Notes: generated by a model not told the origin, from the sequence alone. A stretch of 64,000 bases of DNA from Yoonia sp. G8-12 (GCF_038443675.1 NZ_CP151762.1:620001-684000); one strand, 5' to 3'; shown: positions 16,847-26,266, counted from the first letter of the stretch. Program-made: numbers and translations.

Positions 16847-17679
16847 ATGGCCGACGCGTCGATGGACGATACTGCGTTCGATCGCTCAGAGTATCGTAAG
16901 GCCGACCTGCAATTTCGGTTGGTCGAAGAGAAACTGCCGGAAGTGGCCGTATCGGCCCTTGCGCGCGAAGTTGTAAGGCGTCTCGCATTTCGCATGCCAC
17001 GGACTTTGAAAAAGAAGATCTGCCAACGACATCAGACATTGATCTGCTGTGCGGTGCTTTGTTGTCCAAGACCGATGATGCGGCGGATAACTTTATCCTG
17101 TCCGCGCGCAGGGACGGGGTGCACCTCGAAGCGATCTATCTGGGCTATGTTGCCGGGGCGGCCCGCCGCTTGGGGGACATGTGGGACAATGACGAAATTT
17201 CGTTCGTTGATGTCACGCTGGCTTGTGGCAAGCTCTACCGCATTATCCGTGGCCTGCGGCATGTGATTGCCCCCACGATCCTTGGCGACAGGGACGATTG
17301 GCCCGCGATGTTCGCACTTGTGCCGGGTGAAACCCATACCCTTGGAATTGAGATTGCCACAGACATGTTCCGCCGCGAGGGCTGGGATGTGGATATGAAG
17401 GTGGCGCTGGATCACGACACGCTGGTCGAACAGTCGGATCGACGTAACTATAAAGCGATCGTTCTGGTCGCCAACTCCGACTCCATGGTCGAACCGCTGA
17501 CGCGATTGGTGCTGGCGTTGCGCATTGCGCAACCGTTGGCGCATGTGATCGTTGCGGGCAATATCTTGCAGCATCATGCAGACATCATTGATGTGGTAGG
17601 TGCTGACGCCGTGATGAAAGATATAGACAGCGCTGTCAGCACATTGCGCCGCCTCATCGAGAACAACGACGCGCCTTAG
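16847..17679 (+). pseudogene. PpaA/AerR-like B12/heme-binding (SCHIC) regulator, frameshifted
   Basis: Start ATG 16847 follows AAGGGAGGG. Residues 1-48 read in one frame (VEEKLPEVAVSALAREVVRR). From about 16990 the homologous reading continues in another frame (SHATDFEKEDLPTTSDIDLL) to the stop at 17679. One missing T in the TTT run at 16988-16990 explains the break. The C-terminal half is a cobalamin-binding-like domain (ALVPGETHTLGIEIATDMF), as in PpaA/AerR antirepressors of photosynthesis genes. It could be a sequence error; if genuine, the regulator is lost. The gene end overlaps the convergent tpiA by four bases. Confidence 0.75.
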
Positions 17680-18407
17680 GCGTTTTCGAGTGCAGCGATA
17701 ATAGGTGAAAAGGCCTCGGCCGTCAGGCTGGCGCCGCCCACGAGGGCCCCGTTTACATGGGGCACTGCGAAGATTTCCGCCGCATTGCTGCCTTTGACCG
17801 ACCCACCATAGAGAAGTGATACTTCGGCCCCGTCGCTGAACCGGTCTTGCAGGCGCTCGCGCAGATGGGCATGAACCTCTGCGATCTGGTCTGTTGTGGG
17901 CACTTTGCCGGTGCCAATGGCCCAGACAGGCTCGTATGCGATGACAGTGTTCAGGGCATCTGCTGTTGCAGGTACCGAATGAGCAAGTTGCCTGTCGATC
18001 ACTTCCAGCGTTGTGCCGTTTTCACGTTCATCCAGCGTTTCACCAAGGCAGATGACAGCGATCAGGCCCGCGTCATAGGCCGCCTGCGCCTTTGCTGCGA
18101 CCAAAGCGTCGGTTTCGCCGTGATCGGTACGGCGTTCGGAATGGCCCAGCAAGACATAGCTGGCCCCGGCATCCGCCAGCATTTCTGCACTGATGTCACC
18201 GGTGTGCGCGCCGGTTTTCGCCGTGTGGCAATCCTGCCCGCCGATATCAAACGGGGTGTCTTCGCAGGCGCAGATCAGGGTGAAGGGCGGGCAGATCAGG
18301 ATCGCGATGTCCGCGTCACCGTGTTTGTCTTCCAGTGTCCGCAATTCCGACAAGGTGCTTTGCATCCCGTTCATCTTCCAGTTTCCTGCGGCGATCTTAC
18401 GGGGCAT
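17676..18407 (-). CDS. tpiA: Triosephosphate isomerase
   Basis: 243 residues. Substrate-binding NWKMN (K11), electrophile His-89 in LLGHSERR, and catalytic Glu-159 in AYEPVWAIGTG are all present, as is the phosphate loop YGGSVKGSN. It interconverts dihydroxyacetone phosphate and glyceraldehyde 3-phosphate in the cytosol. Thirteen bases downstream of the TfoX-N gene on the same strand. Confidence 0.97.
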   Translation of the reverse strand: MPRKIAAGNWKMNGMQSTLSELRTLEDKHGDADIAILICPPFTLICACEDTPFDIGGQDCHTAKTGAHTGDISAEMLADAGASYVLLGHSERRTDHGETDALVAAKAQAAYDAGLIAVICLGETLDERENGTTLEVIDRQLAHSVPATADALNTVIAYEPVWAIGTGKVPTTDQIAEVHAHLRERLQDRFSDGAEVSLLYGGSVKGSNAAEIFAVPHVNGALVGGASLTAEAFSPIIAALENA

Positions 18408-18420
18408 GGCGGTGTCCTTA

Positions 18421-18717
18421 TTACAGTGAAGCGAATGTGCGTCGTGCTAATGTGCAGGCCTCTTGGCTGTCGTCAAGGGCAGCCTCGGGAATGGACCAAT
18501 AGGGCATGTTGTGAAATTGGGTGGCACCATCGGCGGCGAGCGCTTGGGCCACGTCACCTTTGGCTTTGAGGTACAGCGTGCTGTCGCTGCTCATCAAAGC
18601 AAAGACAGTGCCATCCAGATAAAGGCAAATACCGCCAAACATCTTGCGGACGGTGACAGGGCCGAGGTCGGAAAACAGATCACAGGCGAAAGCGATATCC
18701 GCCTGCGCAAGCGCCAT
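18421..18717 (-). CDS. TfoX N-terminal domain protein
   Basis: 98 residues matching the TfoX_N fold only (VTVRKMFGGICLYLDGTVFALM). Short stand-alone TfoX_N proteins are common in alphaproteobacteria and need not act in competence. The start overlaps the stop of the upstream Fe-S carrier gene by one base, so the two are co-transcribed. Function unknown. Confidence 0.85.
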   Translation of the reverse strand: MALAQADIAFACDLFSDLGPVTVRKMFGGICLYLDGTVFALMSSDSTLYLKAKGDVAQALAADGATQFHNMPYWSIPEAALDDSQEACTLARRTFASL

Positions 18718-19079
18718 CAGGTGGTGGACAGGTTTTCGTCAAACTTGATGGATTCACCGCAACCGCAGGCATCAACCACATTTGGATTGCGGAACTTGAA
18801 ACCGGATTCCAAAAGCGAGACCTCGTAGTCAATCTCGGTGCCGAAAAGGAACATCTGCGCCATGGGTGCGATCATCACGCGTCCGCCGTCTTGCTCTACG
18901 ACTTCATCCAACGGATCAACCTCGGTCACATAGTCCATGGTGTATTCCATGCCAGCGCAGCCGCCTTTCTTGACGCCAATGCGCAAGCCCTGGTGGCCGT
19001 CTTTTGCCATCAGCTTTGCGATTTGTGCAGCCGCCTTATCGGTAATGGTGACCGCTTGTTTGCCTGGAATGCCGAACAT
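18717..19079 (-). CDS. A-type Fe-S carrier (IscA/SufA/ErpA family)
   Basis: 120 residues with the three conserved cysteines of HesB/IscA proteins: one in KKGGCAGMEY and two in DACGCGESI. It accepts and delivers Fe-S clusters to apo-proteins. The ATG at 19079 follows a GGAGAAC ribosome-binding site; the upstream frame extension is not family sequence. It follows a SufT-like gene, so it is probably the SufA/ErpA-type carrier of the Suf system, whose main genes are not in this window. Confidence 0.92.
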   Translation of the reverse strand: MFGIPGKQAVTITDKAAAQIAKLMAKDGHQGLRIGVKKGGCAGMEYTMDYVTEVDPLDEVVEQDGGRVMIAPMAQMFLFGTEIDYEVSLLESGFKFRNPNVVDACGCGESIKFDENLSTT

Positions 19080-19212
19080 GGTGTTCTCCTTCGCACTCAA
19101 TGTAGGTGAGATGGACCGCGCACTCAAGACGGGGCGCGGACGTTGCCGTAGAATGTGATCGGAAAGACTTTCGCGAAATACACCCGCTTCACGCCCCCCG
19201 AAACCGAGGTGT

Positions 19213-19575
19213 TTACATAAAGCCGAGCTCAAGACGGGCTTCGTCGGACATCATGTCCATGCCCCATTGCGGCTCGAATGTCATTTCAACGTCTACCTGT
19301 TTGACACCCGGCAACGGCTCAATCGCGTCAGCGACCCAACCGGGCATTTCACCTGCAACCGGACAGCCCGGCGCGGTGAGTGTCATAATCACCTGTACGG
19401 CGTTATCTTCCTTGATATCAATCGTGTAGATCAAACCAAGATCATAGATGTTGACCGGAATTTCAGGGTCGTACACGGACTGACATGCCTTGACGATATC
19501 CTCGTAAAGGGGGTGATCTGTTGTTGATGGCGCAATCATCGGCGCACCTTCAAGCTGAGCGTTGCTGTCTGTCAT
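19213..19575 (-). CDS. sufT: SufT-like Fe-S assembly protein (DUF59/MIP18)
   Basis: 120 residues of the MIP18/DUF59 family: DPEIPVNIYDLGLIY near residue 36, TLTAPGCPVAGEMPGW with the reactive Cys, and DVEMTFEPQWGMDMMS at the C-terminus, as in SufT of suf operons. It aids Fe-S cluster maturation. Same strand as, and 133 bases upstream of, the A-type carrier gene. Confidence 0.9.
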   Translation of the reverse strand: MTDSNAQLEGAPMIAPSTTDHPLYEDIVKACQSVYDPEIPVNIYDLGLIYTIDIKEDNAVQVIMTLTAPGCPVAGEMPGWVADAIEPLPGVKQVDVEMTFEPQWGMDMMSDEARLELGFM

Positions 19576-19699
19576 CGTCTACGTTCCCGCTATTCCTGAG
19601 CAAACATATAGGGATTACGCTGCGGGGCGTAAAGGGGGTGTGCTGCTTGGGGTCGGATGGATTTCCGGTTCCGGCATGGTCATGCTGCCGATGGGCGCT

Positions 19700-20059
19700 T
19701 CAATCCGTCGCAGGCCGGTGGCGTCTGGTCTCGAACGGCCACACCCTGACCCAGTTGACACTATCCCAATCAATCGACTCGGTTGGCAATTTCTGCATGA
19801 CCTCGCGCCGGCATTGCTGCTCATACTGCAGGTCTTTTTTGGCATCATCGGCAGACATCATGACCGCAACCAGTCGTTCAACATCAAGGTTGAATGGCGC
19901 GTTGTCCACGGCGTGATTGTGGCTGGGGCGCGCTCCTGTTCGCTTTTTTCGCACTGGCGCGTGTATCGCCGGAAACGGTGCGAACGCTTGTGGAAAAATA
20001 TACATCAGACAGACCTTCACTAGTACACTTACAGCCCAACATCCAATCGTACCAAACAC
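19700..20059 (-). CDS. Hypothetical protein, uncertain
   Basis: Open frame of 119 residues from a GTG preceded by AAGGG seven bases upstream. The N-terminus is hydrophobic (VSVLVKVCLMYIFPQAF), and the C-terminal half (DNAPFNLDVERLVAVMMSAD, SIDWDSVNWVRVWPFE) looks protein-like. I recognise no family. A second minus frame (20105-19884, starting MTGVMMSFDPSEGRTGVWYD) also looks plausible, and one base too many in the A6 run (plus-strand T6, 19944-19949) would join the two. So this may be one gene with an indel, or a decayed gene. Confidence 0.35.
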   Translation of the reverse strand: MFGTIGCWAVSVLVKVCLMYIFPQAFAPFPAIHAPVRKKRTGARPSHNHAVDNAPFNLDVERLVAVMMSADDAKKDLQYEQQCRREVMQKLPTESIDWDSVNWVRVWPFETRRHRPATD

Positions 20060-20541
20060 CGGTACGCCCTTCGCTGGGGTCGAAGGACATCATGACACCC
20101 GTCACAACGCCCGTTCCGCGACGAAGAAAACAATCTTGTCAACTTGCCGCAGGAGCCTGTGGCGACGACGGGTTCTTCCGTGACGGCCACAAGACACAAC
20201 GTGATTAGGAAAATATAGCAAAAACTGAAAGTCAGTTCTTCGCCAAAACACGCTGCGATCGTCTCGAATTAGGAACAACGAGGTGATGTACGATGTATAG
20301 ACCGCAAACCAAGGAAAGTACACCTGACCTTTAGGTTAATAAGCTATTGATATTAAGTTATTTTCGCCATTATTCAGCACCTTTTTCGCCACATTTATCC
20401 ATCTTGCCACAATGGCGCCACAGTACTGCCACGAGATATGCATCTCGCAGGCGCGGGCGGTGTGCTGCGCATCGCACCAATCACGACCGCCGAAAACCAA
20501 AGCCTCTTGGCAAATTCGGCGATATCAGGGAAGAGGGGCTT
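20060..20541. other. Intergenic region upstream of tgt
   Basis: About 480 bases with no convincing gene. It holds a clean palindrome, AACTGA-N3-TCAGTT (20223-20237), in an A/T-rich segment, and is noticeably more A/T-rich than its surroundings between about 20180 and 20400. It presumably contains the tgt promoter, which I could not place. Confidence 0.5.
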
Positions 20542-21672
20542 ATGACCCAACGCTTCTCATTCGCTCTGAACGCCACCGACGGCAAAGCCCGCACCGGCGT
20601 GATCTCAACCCCGCGCGGGGATATCCGCACGCCGGCCTTCATGCCTGTAGGCACCGCCGCCACCGTTAAGGCGATGATGCCGGAAAGCGTCGCCGCAACC
20701 GGTGCGGATATTTTGCTGGGCAACACCTATCACCTGATGCTGCGCCCCACAGCCGAGCGGATCGACCGCCTTGGGGGGCTGCACAAGTTCATGAACTGGG
20801 ACAAACCGATCCTGACCGACAGCGGCGGCTTTCAGGTGATGAGTCTTGCGGACCTGCGCAAACTGACCGAGAAGGGCGTGACCTTCAAAAGCCATATAGA
20901 CGGCTCCAAGCATGAGTTGACACCAGAGCGGTCGATGGAAATTCAAAAGTTGCTCGGGTCCGACATCGTGATGTGTTTTGACGAATGTCCGGCACTTCCT
21001 GCTGATCGCAAGCGGATCGCGGAAAGTATGGAATTGTCGATGCGGTGGGCCCAGCGGTCGCGTGATGCCTTCGGCTACAGGCCTGGATACGCGCTCTTCG
21101 GGATACAGCAAGGCGGCTTGGAAGAAGACCTGCGCGCACAAAGTGCCGAAGCGCTCAAAGCGGTGGAGTTTGATGGGTACGCCGTGGGTGGTCTGGCCGT
21201 GGGCGAGGGGCAGGAGGCGATGTTCAGCGTGCTGGATTTCGCGCCCGATCAACTGCCCGTGGACAAGCCGCGCTATCTGATGGGCGTGGGCAAGCCCGAC
21301 GATATCGTCGGTGCTGTCAAACGCGGCATTGATATGATGGACTGTGTACTGCCAAGCCGGTCAGGGCGTACCGGACAGCTGTTTACGCGGCGCGGTGTGA
21401 TCAATATCAAAAACGCACGCCACGCCGATGATCCACGGCCTTTGGATGAACATTGCACATGCCCCGCCTGTGCAAACTATTCACGCGCGTATCTGCATCA
21501 CGTATTCCGCGCGCAAGAAATGATTTCAGGCATGTTGCTGACGTGGCATAACCTGCATTATTTTCAGGAAATCATGCAAGGGATGCGTGACGCCATCGCC
21601 GCTGGCCGCTTTGCGGATTGGGAAGCAGAGTTCCACGCGACCCGCGCCTTGGGTGATATCGCGCCAATCTAA
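20542..21672 (+). CDS. tgt: Queuine tRNA-ribosyltransferase
   Basis: 376 residues. Catalytic aspartates lie in LTDSGGFQVMS and in SRSGRTGQLFTRRG; the zinc site is the C-terminal CTCPAC...H set. It exchanges guanine-34 for preQ1 in tRNAs with GTN anticodons, which include the two tRNA-Asp(GTC) genes in this window. Start at ATG 20542 after AAGAGGGG; an upstream in-frame extension lacks family sequence. Function is well conserved. Confidence 0.96.
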   Translation: MTQRFSFALNATDGKARTGVISTPRGDIRTPAFMPVGTAATVKAMMPESVAATGADILLGNTYHLMLRPTAERIDRLGGLHKFMNWDKPILTDSGGFQVMSLADLRKLTEKGVTFKSHIDGSKHELTPERSMEIQKLLGSDIVMCFDECPALPADRKRIAESMELSMRWAQRSRDAFGYRPGYALFGIQQGGLEEDLRAQSAEALKAVEFDGYAVGGLAVGEGQEAMFSVLDFAPDQLPVDKPRYLMGVGKPDDIVGAVKRGIDMMDCVLPSRSGRTGQLFTRRGVINIKNARHADDPRPLDEHCTCPACANYSRAYLHHVFRAQEMISGMLLTWHNLHYFQEIMQGMRDAIAAGRFADWEAEFHATRALGDIAPI

Positions 21673-21770
21673 GCGCACGTCGTTTCGCGTTTTGACAAGT
21701 TTTTCGCGTTTGTGAGGTTGCGGTCACTTCACGAGAAAGGCAATCTGGCGTCAACACGTCATATGTCTGG

Positions 21771-21800
21771 TTGAAACCTGCCAAAAGCCACCCCACATAT
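21771..21800 (+). promoter_or_regulatory. Candidate RpoH (sigma32) promoter of lon
   Basis: TTGAAA (21771-21776), 14 bases, then CCCCACATAT (21791-21800), close to the heat-shock promoter pattern. It lies 74 bases before the lon ATG. lon is a usual sigma32 target. Confidence 0.5.
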
Positions 21801-21874
21801 TGATGCCGAGAGGAGACGCTCCATGTTGCCGCTAAAGCGGGACCGGCGCGTCTTGCCGTAAAAAGGAAAAGAGC

Positions 21875-24280
21875 ATGCAAGAACCGTTGAGTTCATCCTA
21901 TCCCGTCCTGCCGTTGCGCGACATTGTGGTTTTCCCGCATATGATCGTGCCGCTGTTTGTAGGCCGCGATAAATCCGTCCGCGCCCTTGAAGAGGTGATG
22001 CAGGACGACAAGCAGATTTTGCTGTCCAGTCAGGTCGACCCCGGTGAGGACGATCCAAAAGAGGAGGGTATCTATAAGACAGGTGTGCTGGCCAATGTGC
22101 TGCAACTGCTGAAGCTGCCGGACGGTACTGTAAAGGTACTGGTCGAAGGCCGTGCGCGCGTCAAAATCACAGGTTTTGTCGCCAACGACAGCTTCTTTGA
22201 GGCGTCATGTGAATATCTGACCGAAACCGATGGCGACCCAGCCGAGATCGAGGCGCTGGTGCGCAATGTCGCGGCCGAGTTCGAGCGCTATGCCAAGGTC
22301 AAGAAAAACATCCCCGAAGAGGCGATGGCGGCTGTCAGCGATGCGACCGAGCCTGCGAAGCTGGCCGATCTGGTTGCGGGTCACTTGGGCATTGAGGTGG
22401 AACAAAAGCAGGGGCTTTTGGAAACACTTTCTGTGTCCGAGCGGCTGGAAAAGGTCTTTGGCATGATGCAGGGCGAAATGTCCGTCCTGCAGGTCGAGAA
22501 AAAGATCAAGACACGCGTCAAATCCCAGATGGAGCGGACCCAGCGCGAGTACTATTTGAATGAGCAGATGAAGGCCATTCAGAAAGAACTTGGCGATGGC
22601 GAAGAGGGCCAGAACGAAGTGGATGAGCTTGAGGCAAAAATCGCCGAAACCAAGCTGTCCAAAGAGGCCCGCGAAAAGGTGGATGCTGAGCTCAAAAAGC
22701 TCAAGAACATGTCGCCGATGTCTGCCGAAGCCACCGTTGTGCGCAACTATCTTGACTGGATCTTGGGTGTGCCGTGGGGCGTAAAATCACGCACCAAGAA
22801 AGACCTGCACAAAGCGCAGGCTGTCTTGGACAACGACCACTACGGACTTGAAAAGGTCAAAGAGCGGATTGTCGAATATCTTGCCGTGCAACAGCGTTCG
22901 GCCAAGCTTAAAGGCCCGATCATGTGTCTGGTCGGCCCTCCGGGTGTGGGTAAAACATCGCTGGGTAAATCGGTTGCCAAAGCTACGGGACGCGAGTTTA
23001 TTCGCATCTCACTGGGTGGTGTGCGTGACGAATCCGAGATCCGCGGCCACCGTCGGACCTATATCGGCTCGATGCCCGGCAAAATCATTCAGGCGCTGAA
23101 AAAGGCGAAAACCACGAACCCGCTGATCCTGCTCGATGAGATCGACAAGATGGGGCAGGATTTCCGTGGCGATCCCGCATCTGCAATGCTTGAGGTGCTT
23201 GATCCAGAACAGAACAGCACATTCGTGGATCACTACCTTGAGGTCGAATATGACCTGTCGAACGTGATGTTCCTGACCACGGCGAACTCGTACAACATGC
23301 CGGGGCCGCTTTTGGACCGGATGGAGATCATTTCGCTGTCGGGCTACACCGAGGACGAAAAGGTCGAGATCGCCAAGCAGCACCTGCTGCCCAAGGTCAT
23401 GAAAAACCACGGGTTGAAGGCCAAGGAATTCTCGGTCGCTGATGATGCTTTGCTGGCGATGGTGCGGGTTTACACCCGTGAGGCCGGTGTGCGGAACATG
23501 GAACGCGAGCTGGCGAAAGTTGCCCGTAAGGCGGTCACAAAGATCGTGAAGAAAGAGGCCGAGGTGATCGAAGTCACCGCTGCTAATCTGAACGATTTCC
23601 TGGGTGTTGAAAAACATCGCTTCGGCCTTGCCGAAGAAAGCGATCAGGTGGGCGTCGTGACTGGTCTGGCATGGACCTCTGTGGGTGGTGAGCTTCTCAA
23701 TATCGAAGCGCTGCGCCTGCCAGGCAAAGGCCGGATGAAGACCACCGGCAAGCTGGGCGATGTGATGAAGGAATCGATTGATGCGGCGTCATCTTATGTG
23801 CGTTCAATCGCGCCCGAGATTGGCGTGAAGCCGCCGAAATTCGATACGATCGACATTCACGTCCACGTACCGGACGGGGCCACACCAAAAGACGGGCCAA
23901 GCGCCGGTCTTGCGATGGTCACATCCATTGTGTCTGTGCTGACGGGTATTCCGGTGCGCAAGGATATCGCCATGACCGGCGAGGTGTCTTTGCGGGGTAA
24001 TGCGATGCCGATTGGTGGTTTGAAGGAAAAACTGCTTGCGGCACTCCGCGGCGGCATCACGACGGTGCTGATCCCGCAGGACAACGCCAAAGACCTGCCC
24101 GAGATCCCTGACAACGTGAAAGAGGGGCTGACGATTATCCCCGTCACCCACGTGTCCGAAGTTCTCAAGCACGCTTTGGTCCGCAAGCCCGAGCCGATTG
24201 AGTGGGACGAGGCCGCCGAAGAAGCAGCCGCAGCCGCGCTTAAGGCGCAAGGTGGCGGTGAAGGTGCGCGCGCGCACTAA
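21875..24280 (+). CDS. lon: ATP-dependent protease Lon
   Basis: 801 residues, full length for LonA. N-terminal substrate domain (LPLRDIVVFPHMIVPLFVGR), AAA+ module with Walker A GPPGVGKT (354-361) and Walker B LLDEIDKMG, and the C-terminal protease with the Ser-676/Lys-719 dyad (DGPSAGLAM, GGLKEKLL). It degrades misfolded and regulatory proteins in the cytosol. A candidate heat-shock promoter lies upstream, and the gene ends with a terminator before an HU-like gene. Confidence 0.98.
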   Translation: MQEPLSSSYPVLPLRDIVVFPHMIVPLFVGRDKSVRALEEVMQDDKQILLSSQVDPGEDDPKEEGIYKTGVLANVLQLLKLPDGTVKVLVEGRARVKITGFVANDSFFEASCEYLTETDGDPAEIEALVRNVAAEFERYAKVKKNIPEEAMAAVSDATEPAKLADLVAGHLGIEVEQKQGLLETLSVSERLEKVFGMMQGEMSVLQVEKKIKTRVKSQMERTQREYYLNEQMKAIQKELGDGEEGQNEVDELEAKIAETKLSKEAREKVDAELKKLKNMSPMSAEATVVRNYLDWILGVPWGVKSRTKKDLHKAQAVLDNDHYGLEKVKERIVEYLAVQQRSAKLKGPIMCLVGPPGVGKTSLGKSVAKATGREFIRISLGGVRDESEIRGHRRTYIGSMPGKIIQALKKAKTTNPLILLDEIDKMGQDFRGDPASAMLEVLDPEQNSTFVDHYLEVEYDLSNVMFLTTANSYNMPGPLLDRMEIISLSGYTEDEKVEIAKQHLLPKVMKNHGLKAKEFSVADDALLAMVRVYTREAGVRNMERELAKVARKAVTKIVKKEAEVIEVTAANLNDFLGVEKHRFGLAEESDQVGVVTGLAWTSVGGELLNIEALRLPGKGRMKTTGKLGDVMKESIDAASSYVRSIAPEIGVKPPKFDTIDIHVHVPDGATPKDGPSAGLAMVTSIVSVLTGIPVRKDIAMTGEVSLRGNAMPIGGLKEKLLAALRGGITTVLIPQDNAKDLPEIPDNVKEGLTIIPVTHVSEVLKHALVRKPEPIEWDEAAEEAAAAALKAQGGGEGARAH

Positions 24281-24302
24281 CTGCGGACGGATCGGTGAAA
24301 CA

Positions 24303-24333
24303 AAAAGGCGCTCTTGCATGCAGGGGCGCCTTT
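24303..24333 (+). terminator. Terminator after lon
   Basis: AAAGGCGC and GCGCCTTT arms enclosing a loop that contains GCATGC, followed by CGTTTG. Moderate strength, located 22 bases after the lon stop. Confidence 0.6.
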
Positions 24334-24407
24334 CGTTTGCGCTATCTGCTTGACGTTGCTTGCGGCAAGGGACGTAATGCAGCCAACTGATAGAGGGATG
24401 AATTCAG

Positions 24408-24722
24408 ATGGCACGAGAGCCGAACGCAGAGCCCGACACGCCGAAGACCGATGATGCAATGCTGAAAAAGCCCGAACTGCTCGATGCAGTGGTGGCGCGC
24501 ACGAACCTCAAGAAGCGGGATGTGAAACCTGCCGTTGAGGCGGCATTGGCCGTGCTTGGTGATGCGCTGCGCGATGAAAAGGTCATCAACCTGCCTCCAC
24601 TGGGAAAACTGCGTTTGGTCAAATCCAAGCCGCTTGATGGTGGGGCCACGGTCATGACGCTGAAACTGCGCACACCCAAGAACGCCACAGCCGCGGCCAA
24701 AGACGATTCTGACGACGTATAA
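24408..24722 (+). CDS. HU/IHF-family DNA-binding protein (divergent)
   Basis: 104 residues with the HU fold: helical pair (LKKPELLDAVVARTNLKK, VKPAVEAALAVLGDAL) and a beta region (INLPPLGKLRLVKSKP). The DNA-intercalating arm is short and lacks the usual Arg-Pro-rich tip of HU, so its DNA mode may differ. The N-terminus is extended by about 20 polar residues. Found next to lon in several Rhodobacterales. It likely organises the nucleoid. Confidence 0.8.
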   Translation: MAREPNAEPDTPKTDDAMLKKPELLDAVVARTNLKKRDVKPAVEAALAVLGDALRDEKVINLPPLGKLRLVKSKPLDGGATVMTLKLRTPKNATAAAKDDSDDV

Positions 24723-24731
24723 TCACGCCCC

Positions 24732-25292
24732 ATGCGCCACCCCGAACTTTATATCCTGCGCCACGGTGAAACGACGTGGAACGCGGAAAACCGGATGCAG
24801 GGCGAGTTGAATTCGCCGCTGACGGAAAAAGGGCTGCGCGACGCCGCACGGCAAGGCGCGATCCTTGCCGCGCGTGATCTGTCGGGCTTTGTGTTTCTCA
24901 CCAGCCCGCAGGGGCGCGCGTTCCAAACCGCGGGAATCGCTTTGGCGGGGATTGCCGATCATATCCGTACCGACGACCGTTTGCGCGAAATTGGTGTTGG
25001 TGACTGGTCAGGGCGGCTGCGCGACGAGCTGCCGGTGCCCAAGGGCAAAGATCCGTTTATGGCACAATATGAGATCGCGCCAAACGGCGAAGGATTTGCG
25101 CGGCTCAAGCAACGATGCCTTGATTTTCTTGGGTGTTTGCAGGGGCCTGCGGTGATTGTCACGCATGGTATTACCAGCAGCATGATCCGTGGTCTGGTGG
25201 TCGGCGAAAAGGCCCACGCGGTGCGGAATACCCACGGCGGGCAGGGCTATGTTTACCACCTCAAAGATGGCGAACAAAACCTTTTGGAATGA
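24732..25292 (+). CDS. Histidine phosphatase family protein
   Basis: 186 residues of the phosphoglycerate-mutase-like branch. The catalytic LRHGETTWN has the phospho-accepting His near residue 10, and a second His lies in IVTHGITSSMIRGL. Such small members are broad phosphatases rather than glycolytic mutases; the specific substrate cannot be read from sequence. It starts nine bases after the HU-like gene. Confidence 0.88.
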   Translation: MRHPELYILRHGETTWNAENRMQGELNSPLTEKGLRDAARQGAILAARDLSGFVFLTSPQGRAFQTAGIALAGIADHIRTDDRLREIGVGDWSGRLRDELPVPKGKDPFMAQYEIAPNGEGFARLKQRCLDFLGCLQGPAVIVTHGITSSMIRGLVVGEKAHAVRNTHGGQGYVYHLKDGEQNLLE

Positions 25293-25334
25293 GGCTTGCA
25301 CTACCGCAAACACTCGTCTAAATGATGCCGCATC

Positions 25335-25410
25335 GGGTGATTAGCTCAGTTGGTAGAGCGCTTCCTTTACACGGAAGATGTCGGGAGTTCGAGCCTCTCA
25401 TCACCCACCA
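25335..25410 (+). tRNA. tRNA-Val (TAC)
   Basis: 76 bases with an encoded CCA. Acceptor GGGTGAT pairs with ATCACCC; anticodon stem CTTCC/GGAAG encloses loop TTTACAC, anticodon TAC. T-arm loop TTCGAGC is standard. Confidence 0.97.
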
Positions 25411-25597
25411 TTGTTTCCGCACAATTTACCTGTCCCATTACACAGCTTCACGTTTGGTTTTTGGTGACTTGTCCGCTACGCTTGGACGCCGAAGATGTCA
25501 TTGCGCTGAATGTGTTAGCCTTGGTAAAACCTGAGCTTGCTGGCAGAAAGCTTCGCAAAGACGCACGCAATAGCACATGGTTGCGATTTCTTCAGTG

Positions 25598-26266
25598 TTA
25601 ATGAGAATAGGCGGAATATATCCCGAACGCGCCAACCAAGACCAAGCTTATCGCCCAAACCACATCAAGGTTGAACCATGTTCGGGACAAGAATTTCAGG
25701 CCTAGCCAAAAATAGATCACGACAGCAATGACGCCTCCGGCAAGTGTCATGGATAAAGTATGCACTGCAGCAACAGTAAATGCTGTCATGACATTGTTGT
25801 TCATCAGGCTTTGCGCCGCGAGATGGCCGGTGTCATCGGCGCCAATCGCACATATGCCCAGATAGATCGGGACCAACATCAGCCCCGCACCATGTGCTGT
25901 CGCCGCCAAGAACGACCAAAGGGCAAGCCGCGCCGGATGGACGCGTGCCAGAATTTTCGGATGTCGCCTGTTGATCAGCAGGTAAATTCCCATTGCAATG
26001 ACAAGCGCGCCTGCGGCGATACGGATTTCAACTTCCCATGTGACAAGAACGATCATCATCGAGAAAGGCAGCAGGATTCCGATCATCGCCAAGAAATGCC
26101 CAATGGCCAGCATCGCCAGTGCCTTGGGCAGGGCGCTGTGCTTGCGCTCCATTAGCGCCGCAGACACAGCCAGCGGCCATCCCATGCCGGGGTTGATGCC
26201 GTGGTAGAGACCAGAAAAAATGACGGCCCCCCAAAGGGCCGTCACCGATGTCAGTTCAGAAACCAT
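25598..26266 (-). CDS. Polytopic membrane protein paired with methanethiol-oxidase-like gene
   Basis: 222 residues, about six hydrophobic helices. Histidines occur within or at the edge of membrane segments: H22 (YHGINPGMGWP), H57 (GHFLAM), H125 (TAHGAGL), H169 (AVHTLS). This spread is reminiscent of metal permeases, though the sequence is not classical NicO or HupE. Its start directly abuts the stop of the SBP56-family gene (no gap), so the two are one transcription unit. The pairing suggests metal supply (copper is used by methanethiol oxidase) or substrate movement; this is inference. Confidence 0.75.
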   Translation of the reverse strand: MVSELTSVTALWGAVIFSGLYHGINPGMGWPLAVSAALMERKHSALPKALAMLAIGHFLAMIGILLPFSMMIVLVTWEVEIRIAAGALVIAMGIYLLINRRHPKILARVHPARLALWSFLAATAHGAGLMLVPIYLGICAIGADDTGHLAAQSLMNNNVMTAFTVAAVHTLSMTLAGGVIAVVIYFWLGLKFLSRTWFNLDVVWAISLVLVGAFGIYSAYSH

